From Acidobacteriota bacterium (GTDB lineage Bacteria > Acidobacteriota > Terriglobia > Acidiferrales > UBA7541): a stretch of DNA of 64,000 nucleotides. This document shows, one piece after another, positions 42,056 to 51,512 of this stretch. The stretch is taken from the NCBI GenBank assembly GCA_003225295.1, contig QHYZ01000046.1, forward strand, positions 1 through 64,000, in the 5' to 3' direction. The translations under genes and the position numbers were made by a program. Below the pieces are notes generated by a model. That model ran no database searches. It had not been told where the DNA came from and was given only the letters and a program-made list of their open reading frames with translations. Numbering within the stretch: position 1 is the first letter of the stretch; each line of letters starts with the position of its first letter.

Positions 42056-45000
42056 ATGAGAAAGCAAGCGACAGTGGGTTGGATTCTGGTTCTGTGTCTC
42101 GTGCTTGGGTTCGGCGCGCGTACGTCTCTGGGACAGGCCGTGTACGGGAGCCTTGTTGGAGTCGTGACCGACCCGCAGGGGAACGCAGTGGCAGGCGCCA
42201 AGGTCACGGTAACCAACATTTCAAAAGGGACGACGGAGGAAACCGCTACCAACGAAAGCGGGAACTTCTCTGTTACGCACTTGATTCCGGACAACTATAA
42301 GGTTCATATCGAAGCGGCGGGATTCAAGGGCTATGACGTAGCAAGCGCTCGCGTCGACGTGGATACTGTTGTGCGTGTCGATGCCCAGTTGCAGGTGGGG
42401 GCGGTCACACAAACGGTCGAGGTCACGGGCGAGATTCCCCAGCTGCAGACCGATAAGACCGACGTCGCCACGGTATTCGAGACACGTACCGTCGAAGACC
42501 TTCCCATCTATAATCGGAACTTTACAACTTTCCAGCTGCTCTCACCTGGGGCGCAACGTCTTAACTGGGGTCATGCCGCCAGCGAAAATCCTCAAGGTTC
42601 ACAGCAGATCGAAACGAATGGACAGCACTTTGCCGGTACAGCGTTCGAACTAGATGGCACAGACAATCAGGATCCGATTCTTGGCATCATCGTTATCAAT
42701 CCGAATCTCGAGGCCATCAGCGAAGCGAAAATAATCCACCAGGATTACGACGCGGAATTTGGTAAAGCCATCGGCGCGATCGTGACGACGCAGACCAAAT
42801 CGGGCACCAACGAGGTCCACGGATCGGCGTTCGATTTTGAGCGCTCCAATTCCAATTTCGCCCGTAATCCGTTTACTCAGGCGCCCACGAAGGGTGGCGT
42901 TCCCAGCGGAAACTGGAATCAGTTCGGAGGTACTGTTGGCGGACCCATTCGGAAGAACAAGCTTTTCGCTTTTGGCGATTATCAGGGCCAGCGCAGTCAC
43001 GTGGGCGGCTCTTCGTCAGACCGTGTGCCCACAGCATTAGAGAGAGGGAATATTAGCGCGGGGACGGGCGCAAATCTCAGCGATTTAGGCGTGCCCATAT
43101 TTGATCCCTGCACGGACAAAGTAACGGGCTTTACGGCAGCTTGCAACGTGGCGCCGGCAAACCGGGCGCAGTTTGCAGGCAATATCATCCCTGCCAATCG
43201 CCTGTCTCCGCAAGCGCAGGCTCTTCTGGCTCTGCTCCCGCTGCCCAATGCTACGCCCTCTACGACCCTGGGAGACAATTTCTTCGGTTCCGGCAATAAC
43301 ACCCTCGATTCGAATGGGTTCGACGCTCGTTCGGACTTTGTCGCCACGAGCAAAGTCAACGTCTTTGGGCGTTACAGTTTCCAGCAGTTCAAGCGCTCAG
43401 GTCCGGGTCTTTTCGGCGTGGCTCTCGGCGGCCATGCGCTTCCTAGCGATCCTTCCGTCGGCGACTTTGCAGGGAATTCCTCGGTCCGGAATCAGAGCAT
43501 TGCGGCCGGATTCGATTACACACTTAGCCCCAGTTTGTTGACCGATTTCCGGTTTGGTTATATGCGTTACCGGGTTAACGTGTCGCCGGGAGGCTTGGGA
43601 ACCAGCCCAGCCAAAGACGCCGGCATTCCCGGCGTCAATCTAGACCCCGTCTATACTTCCGCGATGCCGGCTTTCACGATTCACTCTCCTGGAGCTTCCG
43701 ATTTTCTGTTTGGTTACTCCTTGGGCGTGAACCAGTGTAATTGCCCGCTGACAGAGCAAGAACATCAGTATCAGTTCGTGAACAACTGGACGAAGCTCAG
43801 CGGGAAACACACCATGAAGTTCGGTGCGGACGTCCGTTACGCGTACAACCTGCGAATCCCCAGCGACTCTCATCGCGCAGGCCAGCTTGATTTCAATAAT
43901 GACGTGACCCAAGGGCCCGCTGGCGCCGGGGGAGCGGGGCTAGCTGGCTTCTTGCTCGGCGAGGTCAGTCACTTCGAGCGCTACGTGAGCAACTCGACGA
44001 ACGCATACGAGACGCAACCTCGTTTGTTCTTCTACGGACAAGATACCATTCGGCTGACGCCCAAGTTGACCATCAACGCGGGCCTTCGCTGGGAGATCTA
44101 TAGGCCGGAGTCTGCGGCGCGTACGGATGGCGGCGGCTGGGTTGACTTGACCACTGGTGAGATGCGGATTGCTGGGGAAACCGGAGTCGATCTTCGGGGC
44201 AATACCAGCACCGGCTACAAGCACTTCGCACCGCGGCTGGGGGTTGCCTATCAGGCGAATACAAAGACTGTCGTTCGTTTGGGCTATGGTCGAAGCTATG
44301 ACATTGGTGTGTTTGGCTCTATCTTCGGCCACGCGATCACGCAGAATCTGCCCGTGCTCGGAGCCCAGCAGATGAATGCCAATACCGGCGCCTTTGTTTT
44401 CAATCTCGCTGCCGGGCCACCTTCGTTCGACCCGGCTAGCAAACTGGCGAACAACTGCAACGCGATCACCGATCCGACATTGACAAAGACGCAGTGCCTG
44501 GGAGCCAATGGGCGGCCACTTGTGCCGGACGGAGTCTTTTCGCGTTCGCGTCCCTTCAATAATCGCTTGCCTAGCGTTGATCAATGGAACGTCAGCGTGC
44601 AACGGCAGGTTACTTCAACGCTATCGGCGACGCTGGCCTACGTGGGCAATAAGGGCACGCACACCTTTGCAGGTGGCGGCCCTGCCTATGGAGCCAATGA
44701 ACCAACCGTGGTGGGCTACAATCCCAACGGTGGTATAGGCAGGAATCAACGCAGACCGTTTTACTCGCTCTATGGCTGGACTCAGGGCATCGATTATTTC
44801 GGAAACGATGCTGATAACCACTTCAACTCCTTGCAGGCGACAGTTGAAAAGCGCTTCTCTGGTGGTTTGTCATTCCAGAGCAGCTACACCTTCCAGCATT
44901 CCACCAACTATGACTCGAATTATTACAATATTGACAGAAAAATTGCCTTTGGACCGAATGACGACTATCGCAACCATATGTTCATCCTCACCGAGGTATA

Positions 45001-45613
45001 CGAACTGCCCTTTGGTCGTGGAAAGAGATGGGCAGGCAACGTTGGCCGCGCTGCCGACCTGGCTGTCGGAGGATGGTCCATCAACAGCGCGACAACCTTT
45101 GCAAGCGGATTGCCTTGGACACCGGGCCTGAATAGCTGCGGACCCGAAATCGATGTCGGTCCTTGCAAGCCCGATATGATCGGCTCCGTCAAGAACGGAA
45201 CTCGTTCAGGCGACCCCGAGATTCCGGGCTATTGGTTTCAAACAACAAATGGCGTGTCCTTGGCACCCGCGTCAAACGCTCCATCGGGTGCCCCGGGCAA
45301 CGTTTGCAACGGCGGAGCACAACTTACCGCGGGGCCCTGGGGTCAGCCAGGTTGTGACAGCTTTGGGAACGTAGGGCGCAACGCCTTGCGAGGTCCCAAG
45401 CTGTTCGATACGGACTTCTCCCTTTTCAAGACGTTCAGTTTCACGGAGAGGCTCAAGACTCAGTTCCAGTTTACAGCGTATAACGTTTTCAACCATGTGA
45501 ACTATGATCGCCCGAACGGCTGCGTGGATTGCGGAAGCGGCGGACAGATCACTGGCCTTGCTTACGGTTCGACCATGCGCAGGTTGCAGTTCGGTTTGAA
45601 GTTGAACTTCTGA
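42056..45613 (+). CDS. Oar-like TonB-dependent outer-membrane receptor
   Basis: A 1185-residue receptor of full Oar length. Signal peptide (TVGWILVLCLVLGFGARTSLGQA), carboxypeptidase-regulatory-like domain (about 27-115: GSLVGVVTDPQGNAVAGAKVTVTNISKGTTEET, GNFSVTHLIPDNYKVHIEAAGFKG), plug region (EVTGEIPQLQTDKTDVATVFETRTVEDLPIYNRNF, FELDGTDNQDP, AEFGKAIGAIVTTQTKSGTNEVHGSAFDF) and a long barrel, ending in RRLQFGLKLNF with terminal Phe. It likely imports large oligosaccharides or peptides, or secretes proteases as the founding Oar does. It has its own terminator and is adjacent to a divergent transmembrane regulator. It resembles but is longer than the receptor at 10136. Confidence 0.88.
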   Translation: MRKQATVGWILVLCLVLGFGARTSLGQAVYGSLVGVVTDPQGNAVAGAKVTVTNISKGTTEETATNESGNFSVTHLIPDNYKVHIEAAGFKGYDVASARVDVDTVVRVDAQLQVGAVTQTVEVTGEIPQLQTDKTDVATVFETRTVEDLPIYNRNFTTFQLLSPGAQRLNWGHAASENPQGSQQIETNGQHFAGTAFELDGTDNQDPILGIIVINPNLEAISEAKIIHQDYDAEFGKAIGAIVTTQTKSGTNEVHGSAFDFERSNSNFARNPFTQAPTKGGVPSGNWNQFGGTVGGPIRKNKLFAFGDYQGQRSHVGGSSSDRVPTALERGNISAGTGANLSDLGVPIFDPCTDKVTGFTAACNVAPANRAQFAGNIIPANRLSPQAQALLALLPLPNATPSTTLGDNFFGSGNNTLDSNGFDARSDFVATSKVNVFGRYSFQQFKRSGPGLFGVALGGHALPSDPSVGDFAGNSSVRNQSIAAGFDYTLSPSLLTDFRFGYMRYRVNVSPGGLGTSPAKDAGIPGVNLDPVYTSAMPAFTIHSPGASDFLFGYSLGVNQCNCPLTEQEHQYQFVNNWTKLSGKHTMKFGADVRYAYNLRIPSDSHRAGQLDFNNDVTQGPAGAGGAGLAGFLLGEVSHFERYVSNSTNAYETQPRLFFYGQDTIRLTPKLTINAGLRWEIYRPESAARTDGGGWVDLTTGEMRIAGETGVDLRGNTSTGYKHFAPRLGVAYQANTKTVVRLGYGRSYDIGVFGSIFGHAITQNLPVLGAQQMNANTGAFVFNLAAGPPSFDPASKLANNCNAITDPTLTKTQCLGANGRPLVPDGVFSRSRPFNNRLPSVDQWNVSVQRQVTSTLSATLAYVGNKGTHTFAGGGPAYGANEPTVVGYNPNGGIGRNQRRPFYSLYGWTQGIDYFGNDADNHFNSLQATVEKRFSGGLSFQSSYTFQHSTNYDSNYYNIDRKIAFGPNDDYRNHMFILTEVYELPFGRGKRWAGNVGRAADLAVGGWSINSATTFASGLPWTPGLNSCGPEIDVGPCKPDMIGSVKNGTRSGDPEIPGYWFQTTNGVSLAPASNAPSGAPGNVCNGGAQLTAGPWGQPGCDSFGNVGRNALRGPKLFDTDFSLFKTFSFTERLKTQFQFTAYNVFNHVNYDRPNGCVDCGSGGQITGLAYGSTMRRLQFGLKLNF

Positions 45614-45642
45614 CCAGGACTAAGGACACCCCCACCACCTCG

Positions 45643-45672
45643 ACGGGGAGCCTTCACCGGCTCCCCGTTTTT
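45643..45672 (+). terminator. Intrinsic transcription terminator after the second receptor
   Basis: A perfect 10-bp stem ACGGGGAGCC / GGCTCCCCGT with a 6-base loop (TTCACC), directly followed by a T-run. It begins 30 bases after the receptor stop. It separates the receptor from the cytochrome gene downstream. Confidence 0.92.
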
Positions 45673-45752
45673 GTTGTAAGCGCCTTACGAAGCAGGGCGT
45701 CGATATCGGTTAGCGTGCTGAGGGTTGTGTAGTGTCGTGCCAACAGAAACTG

Positions 45753-47411
45753 ATGCGCATCCCATTCGCGAGCCTACTGCTGTTTGCGACTCGACTCCTC
45801 GGTCAATCGACCCCGCCCCTCCCAACTAACGTGGACCCCAGCGGCTACGTTGGCAACGAAGCCTGCGCACGTTGCCATTCTTCCATAGCTGAATCCTACA
45901 AACGGACCGCCATGGCTCGCGCCAGCGGCCCAGCAGAGGAGAACTTCATTTCAGGCGATTTCACTCATGAGAAATCGGCTACCCACTATCGCATCTACAA
46001 AGAAGACGGGCGCGTCTGGTTGAGCTTCGAGCGTCGCGGCGCTGCGTCTGTTAGTGGCAAGCGACAACTGCTCTTCTATATCGGCTCAGGGCACCGCGGT
46101 CGCAGCTATCTGTTCGCCACGGACGGCTTCCTTTTTGAATCGCCGGTAAATTGGTATGCCGACGAGCATGTCTGGGATATGACGCCCGCCTATCAGGACG
46201 TGAAAGAGATCCCGCTAAACCTTCCCGCCAACCCAAGTTGCTTGCAATGCCATGTCAGCGGAATGCGGCCGCCTTTGAAGGGGACGGAAAACCGTTATCG
46301 CGAGCCCATCTTTGCGTACAACGGCGTCGCCTGCGAGCGGTGCCATGGGCCGGGCGCCGCTCATGTCCATGGCGGATCGATCATTAATCCCGCCAAGTTG
46401 TCACCGGCGCGGCGGGATTCCATCTGCATGGAATGCCACCTCGAGGGCAACGTAGCCATCGAGCGCGCGGGGCGCCATGGTTATGACTTTCGTCCCGGAG
46501 ACTTGCTTTCTGACTATGTCCGCCATTACGTCCTCGCCAGCACGCAACAGAAGAGTTTGGGTGCGGTCACCCAAGTAGAGGCGCTGTGGCAGAGCGAATG
46601 TAAAAGAAAAAGCGGCGAAGCCATGTCTTGCACCAGTTGTCACAATCCACATGCGTCGCCTTCGGCAGAAGAGCGTGTCTCCTATTACCGCGAAAAATGT
46701 CTTGTATGCCACGGTAAAGCGTTCGGAGCCAAGCATCACCCTGAGCAGGCGGATTGCACGCGATGCCACATGCCGGCATCGCTCAGCACGGACATAGCCC
46801 ACACCCAAGTCACCGATCATCGCATTCCACGGCGGAGTGATACCGAGGTATTGCAACCGTTGTTAAATTCCAATACGAGGCCGTCCTCGCCTCGTTTGGT
46901 CCCGTTCCCCTTTTCCGAGAACGCGGAGCGCGATATTCGCGACCTTGCGCTTGCCCAAGCATTCTTGGCACAAACTGGGAGGGATAGTGACGCGTCGGAA
47001 ACCCAGCGACTGCTCCACATAGCGGTGTTGCAATCGCCAAATGATCCCGCTCTTCTTTCGGCGCTTGGTTATCTCGAGCAGAAACGCGGCGCGTTTGACC
47101 GCGCGCGCGAGTTATATCAGAAGGCGCTCAGCTTAGAGCCTGATTTGATTGACGCAGCGGCAAACCTTGGAGTGATCGAAGCAAACCAGGGGCGCTTGCG
47201 AGAGCCGCTCAGATTGTGGCAAAGCGCCTTCGAGAGAGCCCCGGCAAGAAGCGCTATTGGCATGAACATTGCTCGCGTCTTATGCGGCGCAGGTGAATTC
47301 GATCGTGCTCGGTCAAGCGTTTTGCGGGTGCTCGAATTTAATCCGGACATGGCGGCCGCCAAGGAGATGCTGCAGCATCTGAATCGCACACCTCCTATGT
47401 GTGAGCAGTGA
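45753..47411 (+). CDS. Exported heptaheme cytochrome c with TPR domain
   Basis: A 552-residue exported protein. After a signal peptide (MRIPFASLLLFATRLLGQS) come seven CxxCH haem-c motifs: CARCH (38-42), CLQCH, CERCH, CMECH, CTSCH, CLVCH and CTRCH, of which the first four are spread over the cytochrome c554-like part and the last three cluster near residues 300-345. The C-terminal third holds two to three TPR units (ALLSALGYLEQKRGAFDRARELYQKALSLEP, AAANLGVIEANQGRLREPLRLWQSAFERAP). It should be a periplasmic electron carrier or multihaem reductase with a protein-docking module. ATG 45753 begins the signal peptide; GTG 45732 is an alternative. Haem attachment would need a Ccm system elsewhere in the genome. 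Confidence 0.85.
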   Translation: MRIPFASLLLFATRLLGQSTPPLPTNVDPSGYVGNEACARCHSSIAESYKRTAMARASGPAEENFISGDFTHEKSATHYRIYKEDGRVWLSFERRGAASVSGKRQLLFYIGSGHRGRSYLFATDGFLFESPVNWYADEHVWDMTPAYQDVKEIPLNLPANPSCLQCHVSGMRPPLKGTENRYREPIFAYNGVACERCHGPGAAHVHGGSIINPAKLSPARRDSICMECHLEGNVAIERAGRHGYDFRPGDLLSDYVRHYVLASTQQKSLGAVTQVEALWQSECKRKSGEAMSCTSCHNPHASPSAEERVSYYREKCLVCHGKAFGAKHHPEQADCTRCHMPASLSTDIAHTQVTDHRIPRRSDTEVLQPLLNSNTRPSSPRLVPFPFSENAERDIRDLALAQAFLAQTGRDSDASETQRLLHIAVLQSPNDPALLSALGYLEQKRGAFDRARELYQKALSLEPDLIDAAANLGVIEANQGRLREPLRLWQSAFERAPARSAIGMNIARVLCGAGEFDRARSSVLRVLEFNPDMAAAKEMLQHLNRTPPMCEQ

Positions 47412-47483
47412 TGTAACGCGCGTTTGACGTTGCCCAGGGAATCGAGTTTTAATCTTTACTGGATATCGGTTGTGGACTCGCCC

Positions 47484-48467
47484 ATGCAAAAAACTGTTTG
47501 TAGCTCTCTTCTGTTATTCGTGATTCTAGTGATTTCCCTTGGCCACGTCGCGTTCGCACAACAGTCGTCTGGGGTCGGCTTGACGCATGGTAATCCAGGC
47601 GAATCGAGCGGCCCTGAGTTCGGTGAGGCGGAGTGGCTTTCGCAGCAGGCGAAAAAATGCGCCGAGCCGCACCGCTCCGGGGCTCAGCAACTCTCTCGAG
47701 CGGAGAAAAACAAGAAGATAAACTGTAACTCACTCAATCAAGAGCCGGATAACCACTCGTGCGAAGCATTTTCCCGCAACCGGTTAGGTCTGTGCGGAAC
47801 GACCCAGGAAACGGGTGGGGACAGAGCACTGTACTCCGAAGTCGAATTTTTGGTGTCAGTCCCCAGGAATACGCTCATGTATCGCTCTGGCCTTATTTCA
47901 CCTAAACAGTCATCGATCTTCCTGTCCTTGGCGGCCGCAGCACATCCAGCGTGGCCCTCTTCGCCCGCCGCTCAAAAGACGGCCCTGCATCTCGACGGCA
48001 CCCCGGCAGATCCCTTCTTGGCGGCTGCGGGAAGGCCCGTAGTCCTCATCTTCGTGCGCACTGACTGCCCGATCTCCAACCGCTATGCACCGCTGATTCA
48101 GCGAATCAGCTCGGAATATGGCGCCAAGATAGGTCTATGGCTCGTCTATCCCAGTAGGACGGCCTCGGCTGAAAAAATTCGCCAACATGAACGCGACTAC
48201 GGCTACAAACTCGCCGCGCTGCGCGATCCACAACACGCACTCGTCACTCAAGCTCAAGTCCAGATCACGCCGGAAGCGGCCGTCTTCGACGCCAACCACC
48301 ACTTGCTCTATCACGGCCGTATCGATGACTTGTACCAGGATTTCGGGCGCGCCCGCCCCGCCGCCACCACACACGAACTCGACGATGCCATCCAGGCTGC
48401 TCTTAGCGGGAAAACACCGCCACCGAGTACGCCCGGGGTCGGATGCTACATCGCGGACCTCGAATGA
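47484..48467 (+). CDS. Redoxin/thioredoxin-fold protein with long N-terminal extension
   Basis: A 327-residue protein. It has a signal peptide (SSLLLFVILVISLGHVAFAQ), a 110-residue polar segment with several Cys and no family I recognise, then a thioredoxin/peroxiredoxin-like domain from about residue 170: RPVVLIFVRTDCPISNRYAPLIQRISSEYG, where the single Cys sits in the TDCPIS position, followed by YGYKLAALRDPQHALVTQAQVQITPEAAVFDANHHLLYHGRIDDLY. The fold suggests thiol-dependent redox or a cytochrome-assembly role; only one active-site Cys is present. ATG 47877 could start a shorter form. The final ATGA overlaps the next gene, so this protein and the copper-monooxygenase-like one are translationally coupled. 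Confidence 0.65.
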   Translation: MQKTVCSSLLLFVILVISLGHVAFAQQSSGVGLTHGNPGESSGPEFGEAEWLSQQAKKCAEPHRSGAQQLSRAEKNKKINCNSLNQEPDNHSCEAFSRNRLGLCGTTQETGGDRALYSEVEFLVSVPRNTLMYRSGLISPKQSSIFLSLAAAAHPAWPSSPAAQKTALHLDGTPADPFLAAAGRPVVLIFVRTDCPISNRYAPLIQRISSEYGAKIGLWLVYPSRTASAEKIRQHERDYGYKLAALRDPQHALVTQAQVQITPEAAVFDANHHLLYHGRIDDLYQDFGRARPAATTHELDDAIQAALSGKTPPPSTPGVGCYIADLE

Positions 48468-50302
48468 CCGCTTCAGGGCGAACCATCATGGCCTGCTTGC
48501 TGGGATTTACCTCCGCCGCAGCAGCGGTCTTGGCCGCACACGGCGGTGCCACCGCGCGCTCCCCTATGCCGGCCGCGCAGCAGACTACCTTCAATCGCGA
48601 TATCGCTCCCATTTTTTTTCGGTACTGCGCCCCGTGCCACCGCCCCGGGGAAGCTGGGCCGTTCCCATTGCTTACTTATCGAGATGCAAAGGCTCGCGCC
48701 CTCCAGATTGCGGCGCTAGTATCGAAGCGCTTCATGCCCCCGTGGCTGCCGGAGCCGCAGGAGTTGCGATTTGCCGACGAACTCCGCCTGTCCGATGAGC
48801 AGATTGCCCTCATTCAAAAGTGGGCCGAGCAGGGGGCGGTCGAAGGCGTTCCCGCCGATTTACCCGCCGCCCCGCAATTTGTCCCCGGCTGGCAGATCGG
48901 CCGTCCGGATGAAATCATCGAAGCGGCAAAACCGTACACTCTTCCCGCGAGCGGCTCCGACATGTATTGGAATTTCATCTTTCGAACGCCCGTCGATCGC
49001 ACGCGCTGGCTTAGAGCCATCGAGATCCGACCCGGCGACAAACGTGTCGTTCACCACGCGAACATTCTCGTGGACCGCAATCAATCCGCGCGCCGCATGG
49101 AGGCCGAGCCGCGCGCGGGTTTCCCGGGCATGGAGCTCAAAATCGAATCGGAAACGTTTGATCCGGACAGCCACTTTTTCTTCTGGAAGCCCGGCACCGT
49201 GCCTAGGCCCGAGCCTGAGGGCATGTCTCTGCGCCTGGACAAAGACACTGATCTGGTTCTAAACATACACTTGCAGCCTTCCGGTAAGGCGGAGAAAATC
49301 CACCCGAATCTTGGCCTGTACTTCACAGACAAACCCGCGACTCGCTTCCCTCTGCTGCTGCAATTGGAAAACGACCGGCAGCTCGACATCCCTCCCGACG
49401 AAAAGCATTTTCTAGTCACAGACGAATTTACGCTGCCGGTCGATGTGGATCTGCTGGCGATCTATCCCCACGCTCATTATCTCGGCAAGGATCTACAAGC
49501 TCTCGCCACCCTGCCCGACGGCTCGGCAAAAACACTCATTCACATTCCGCAATGGAACTTGAACTGGCAAGCTGTGTACCGCTACGCGGATCCCGTACCT
49601 TTGCCGAAGGGGACCACCATCTCCATGCGCTATATCTACGACAACTCCAGCGAAAATCTTGCCAACCCCAACAACCCTCCACGCCGCGTCGTCGCCGGAA
49701 ATCGCTCCAGCGATGAGATGGCTCACCTGTGGCTTCAGGTCCTCCCCCGCGCCTCCTCCGATACAGCTTTCGACCCGCGCATGTTGCTGCAGGAAACCAT
49801 GGCCCGGCACAACTTAGAAAAAAATCCTGCCGACTTCGAAGCGCACTACAACCTCGCGGCCATGCTCCAAGCCCGCGGCGCGCAAGCCGAGGCGATCCAG
49901 AACTTCGAACTCGCAGTGCGTCTTCGCCCTCAAGACGCTACCGCCAATAATGCCCTGGGTGCGTCTCTCCTGGCCGCGGGGCGAATCGGCGAGGCCATAC
50001 CATATCTGAATGCCGCGCTTCGCGCGCAGCCAGACAATTTTGACGCGCACTACAATTTGGCAAGTGCTCTTGTCTCTCAGGATAGATTCCTCGAAGCCAT
50101 TGAGCACTATCGCGCCGCCATCCGCTTGCATCCTGACGACGCCAACGCCGAAGCCAACCTGGGCGGCGCTCTGGCCGAGACGGGCAAGGTCTCCGAGGCC
50201 AAGCTGCATTTGCAGCGCGCTTTGCGGATCGATCCCCATCACAAGTTGGCGCTCGAGAACCTCGAACAAATCAACCGCGATCCGAAGAATCTTCAACAGT
50301 AA
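48464..50302 (+). CDS. Fusion: monohaem cytochrome, copper-monooxygenase-like and TPR domains
   Basis: A 612-residue exported protein with three parts. After a signal-like N-terminus (MACLLGFTSAAAAVLAAHGG) is a CAPCH haem-c motif (55-59) in a planctomycete-type cytochrome segment (FNRDIAPIFFRYCAPCHRPGEAGPFPL). Next is a peptidylglycine-monooxygenase-like copper region with RVVHHANILVD (His197-198), LNIHLQP (His269) and IYPHAHYLGKD (His336, His338) and a Met in ISMRYIYDNS (388), matching the type-II copper His ligand set. Last are TPR units (455-600: AHYNLAAMLQARGAQAEAIQNFELAVRLRPQ and repeats). The likely chemistry is ascorbate- or haem-coupled oxidation of an exported substrate. Start chosen at ATG 48464 (ATGA overlap with the redoxin gene). 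Confidence 0.78.
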   Translation: MTASGRTIMACLLGFTSAAAAVLAAHGGATARSPMPAAQQTTFNRDIAPIFFRYCAPCHRPGEAGPFPLLTYRDAKARALQIAALVSKRFMPPWLPEPQELRFADELRLSDEQIALIQKWAEQGAVEGVPADLPAAPQFVPGWQIGRPDEIIEAAKPYTLPASGSDMYWNFIFRTPVDRTRWLRAIEIRPGDKRVVHHANILVDRNQSARRMEAEPRAGFPGMELKIESETFDPDSHFFFWKPGTVPRPEPEGMSLRLDKDTDLVLNIHLQPSGKAEKIHPNLGLYFTDKPATRFPLLLQLENDRQLDIPPDEKHFLVTDEFTLPVDVDLLAIYPHAHYLGKDLQALATLPDGSAKTLIHIPQWNLNWQAVYRYADPVPLPKGTTISMRYIYDNSSENLANPNNPPRRVVAGNRSSDEMAHLWLQVLPRASSDTAFDPRMLLQETMARHNLEKNPADFEAHYNLAAMLQARGAQAEAIQNFELAVRLRPQDATANNALGASLLAAGRIGEAIPYLNAALRAQPDNFDAHYNLASALVSQDRFLEAIEHYRAAIRLHPDDANAEANLGGALAETGKVSEAKLHLQRALRIDPHHKLALENLEQINRDPKNLQQ

Positions 50303-50385
50303 GGGAGAGTTTGCTTATTCTGGAGGTTGTAAAAGTATCAGGATTTGATGATCGGGTTTGAGCCTATTGCACTAGAGGTTACCAC

Positions 50386-51471
50386 GTGCGCAAGAGTCGG
50401 TATTTGACCGTCGTTTTAGCGGCGAGACTATTGATTGTTTTTCTGGCCGTCAGCGGAATGTTGTCGGCGCATACGATTTCGCACAGAGTGCCGGGGCAGT
50501 CAGGCGAGGCAGCCAAGCACAAGCTGGACGGTTCAGAAGATCCGGCGTTTGCCGAGACGCGGCGCCTTTCACAGCAGGGCAAGTTCGACGAGGCGCTCGC
50601 GCAACTCGAGGCACTGGCTCTAAAAGACCCGGAATTGAGGGGGCTTGCCCATGAGCTGGGGGTTACCTACTACAAGAAGAGTGATTATCTAAAGGCTACC
50701 GCCAGCTTCAAGAAGGCGCTGGAGGAGGATCCGGGCGACCATGAAGCGGTCCAGTTGATGGGGCTGTCGTATTACCTCGCGGGGCGGCCCGCGGAGGCCA
50801 TAGCACCACTTGAAAAGGTCCAGACGTGGTATCCCAGCGCAAATGTCGATGCCGCTTATATTCTGGGCATCTGCTACGTGCAGACCAAGGACTACCCACG
50901 CGCACGCAAGGCTTTCGCAAAGATGTTTGCCGTCCCGCCCGATTCGGCCGCTAGTTATCTGTTCACCGCGCGCATGCTCTTGCGACAGGACTTCGGACCC
51001 GTCGCCGAGGAATACGCAAAGAAAGCAGTGGAACTGGATCCCCAGCTCCCACTGGGGCATGCGTTGCTGGGAGAGTTGTATCTGTACAAATCCCGCCTGC
51101 CGGAAGCCATCGAGCAGTTTCAGAAAGAGCTGGATCTGAATCCAGGTGAAGCCGCGGTGTACTACAAGCTGGCGGATGCTTATAGCCGATTGCAGAAGTA
51201 CGAGGAGGCGGAAAGACTGCTGCAGCGTTCCATCTGGCTGGATGCTACATCGACGGGGCCGTACATTCTGATGGGAAAGGTTTTGGAGAAAAAAGGCGAG
51301 ACCGCCCTTGCCGCGCGCGCCTTGGAGCGCGCCATCGCCATGGATCCCAATAACCCCATGCCCCACCATCTGCTGGGGCAGACCTATCGCGAAATGGGCC
51401 GGACGGAAGAGGCGGAGCGCGAACTTAAGTTGTCGGAACAATTGCAGATTCACCAGAACGCAAAACCTTGA
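50386..51471 (+). CDS. Exported TPR-repeat protein
   Basis: A 361-residue protein starting at GTG 50386, with a signal-anchor-like N-terminus (YLTVVLAARLLIVFLAVSGMLSAH) and about eight TPR units, for example RRLSQQGKFDEALAQLEALALKDPE, AHELGVTYYKKSDYLKATASFKKALEEDPGD and AAVYYKLADAYSRLQKYEEAERLLQRSIWLD. It is a helical solenoid for protein docking, probably in the periplasm. It lies 83 bases after the monohaem/copper protein on the same strand and may belong to that group. No enzymatic motif. Confidence 0.75.
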   Translation: MRKSRYLTVVLAARLLIVFLAVSGMLSAHTISHRVPGQSGEAAKHKLDGSEDPAFAETRRLSQQGKFDEALAQLEALALKDPELRGLAHELGVTYYKKSDYLKATASFKKALEEDPGDHEAVQLMGLSYYLAGRPAEAIAPLEKVQTWYPSANVDAAYILGICYVQTKDYPRARKAFAKMFAVPPDSAASYLFTARMLLRQDFGPVAEEYAKKAVELDPQLPLGHALLGELYLYKSRLPEAIEQFQKELDLNPGEAAVYYKLADAYSRLQKYEEAERLLQRSIWLDATSTGPYILMGKVLEKKGETALAARALERAIAMDPNNPMPHHLLGQTYREMGRTEEAERELKLSEQLQIHQNAKP

Positions 51472-51512
51472 GCACCGCAGTTGAGGCATAGCCCCAAGGA
51501 GGGAGATCAACC

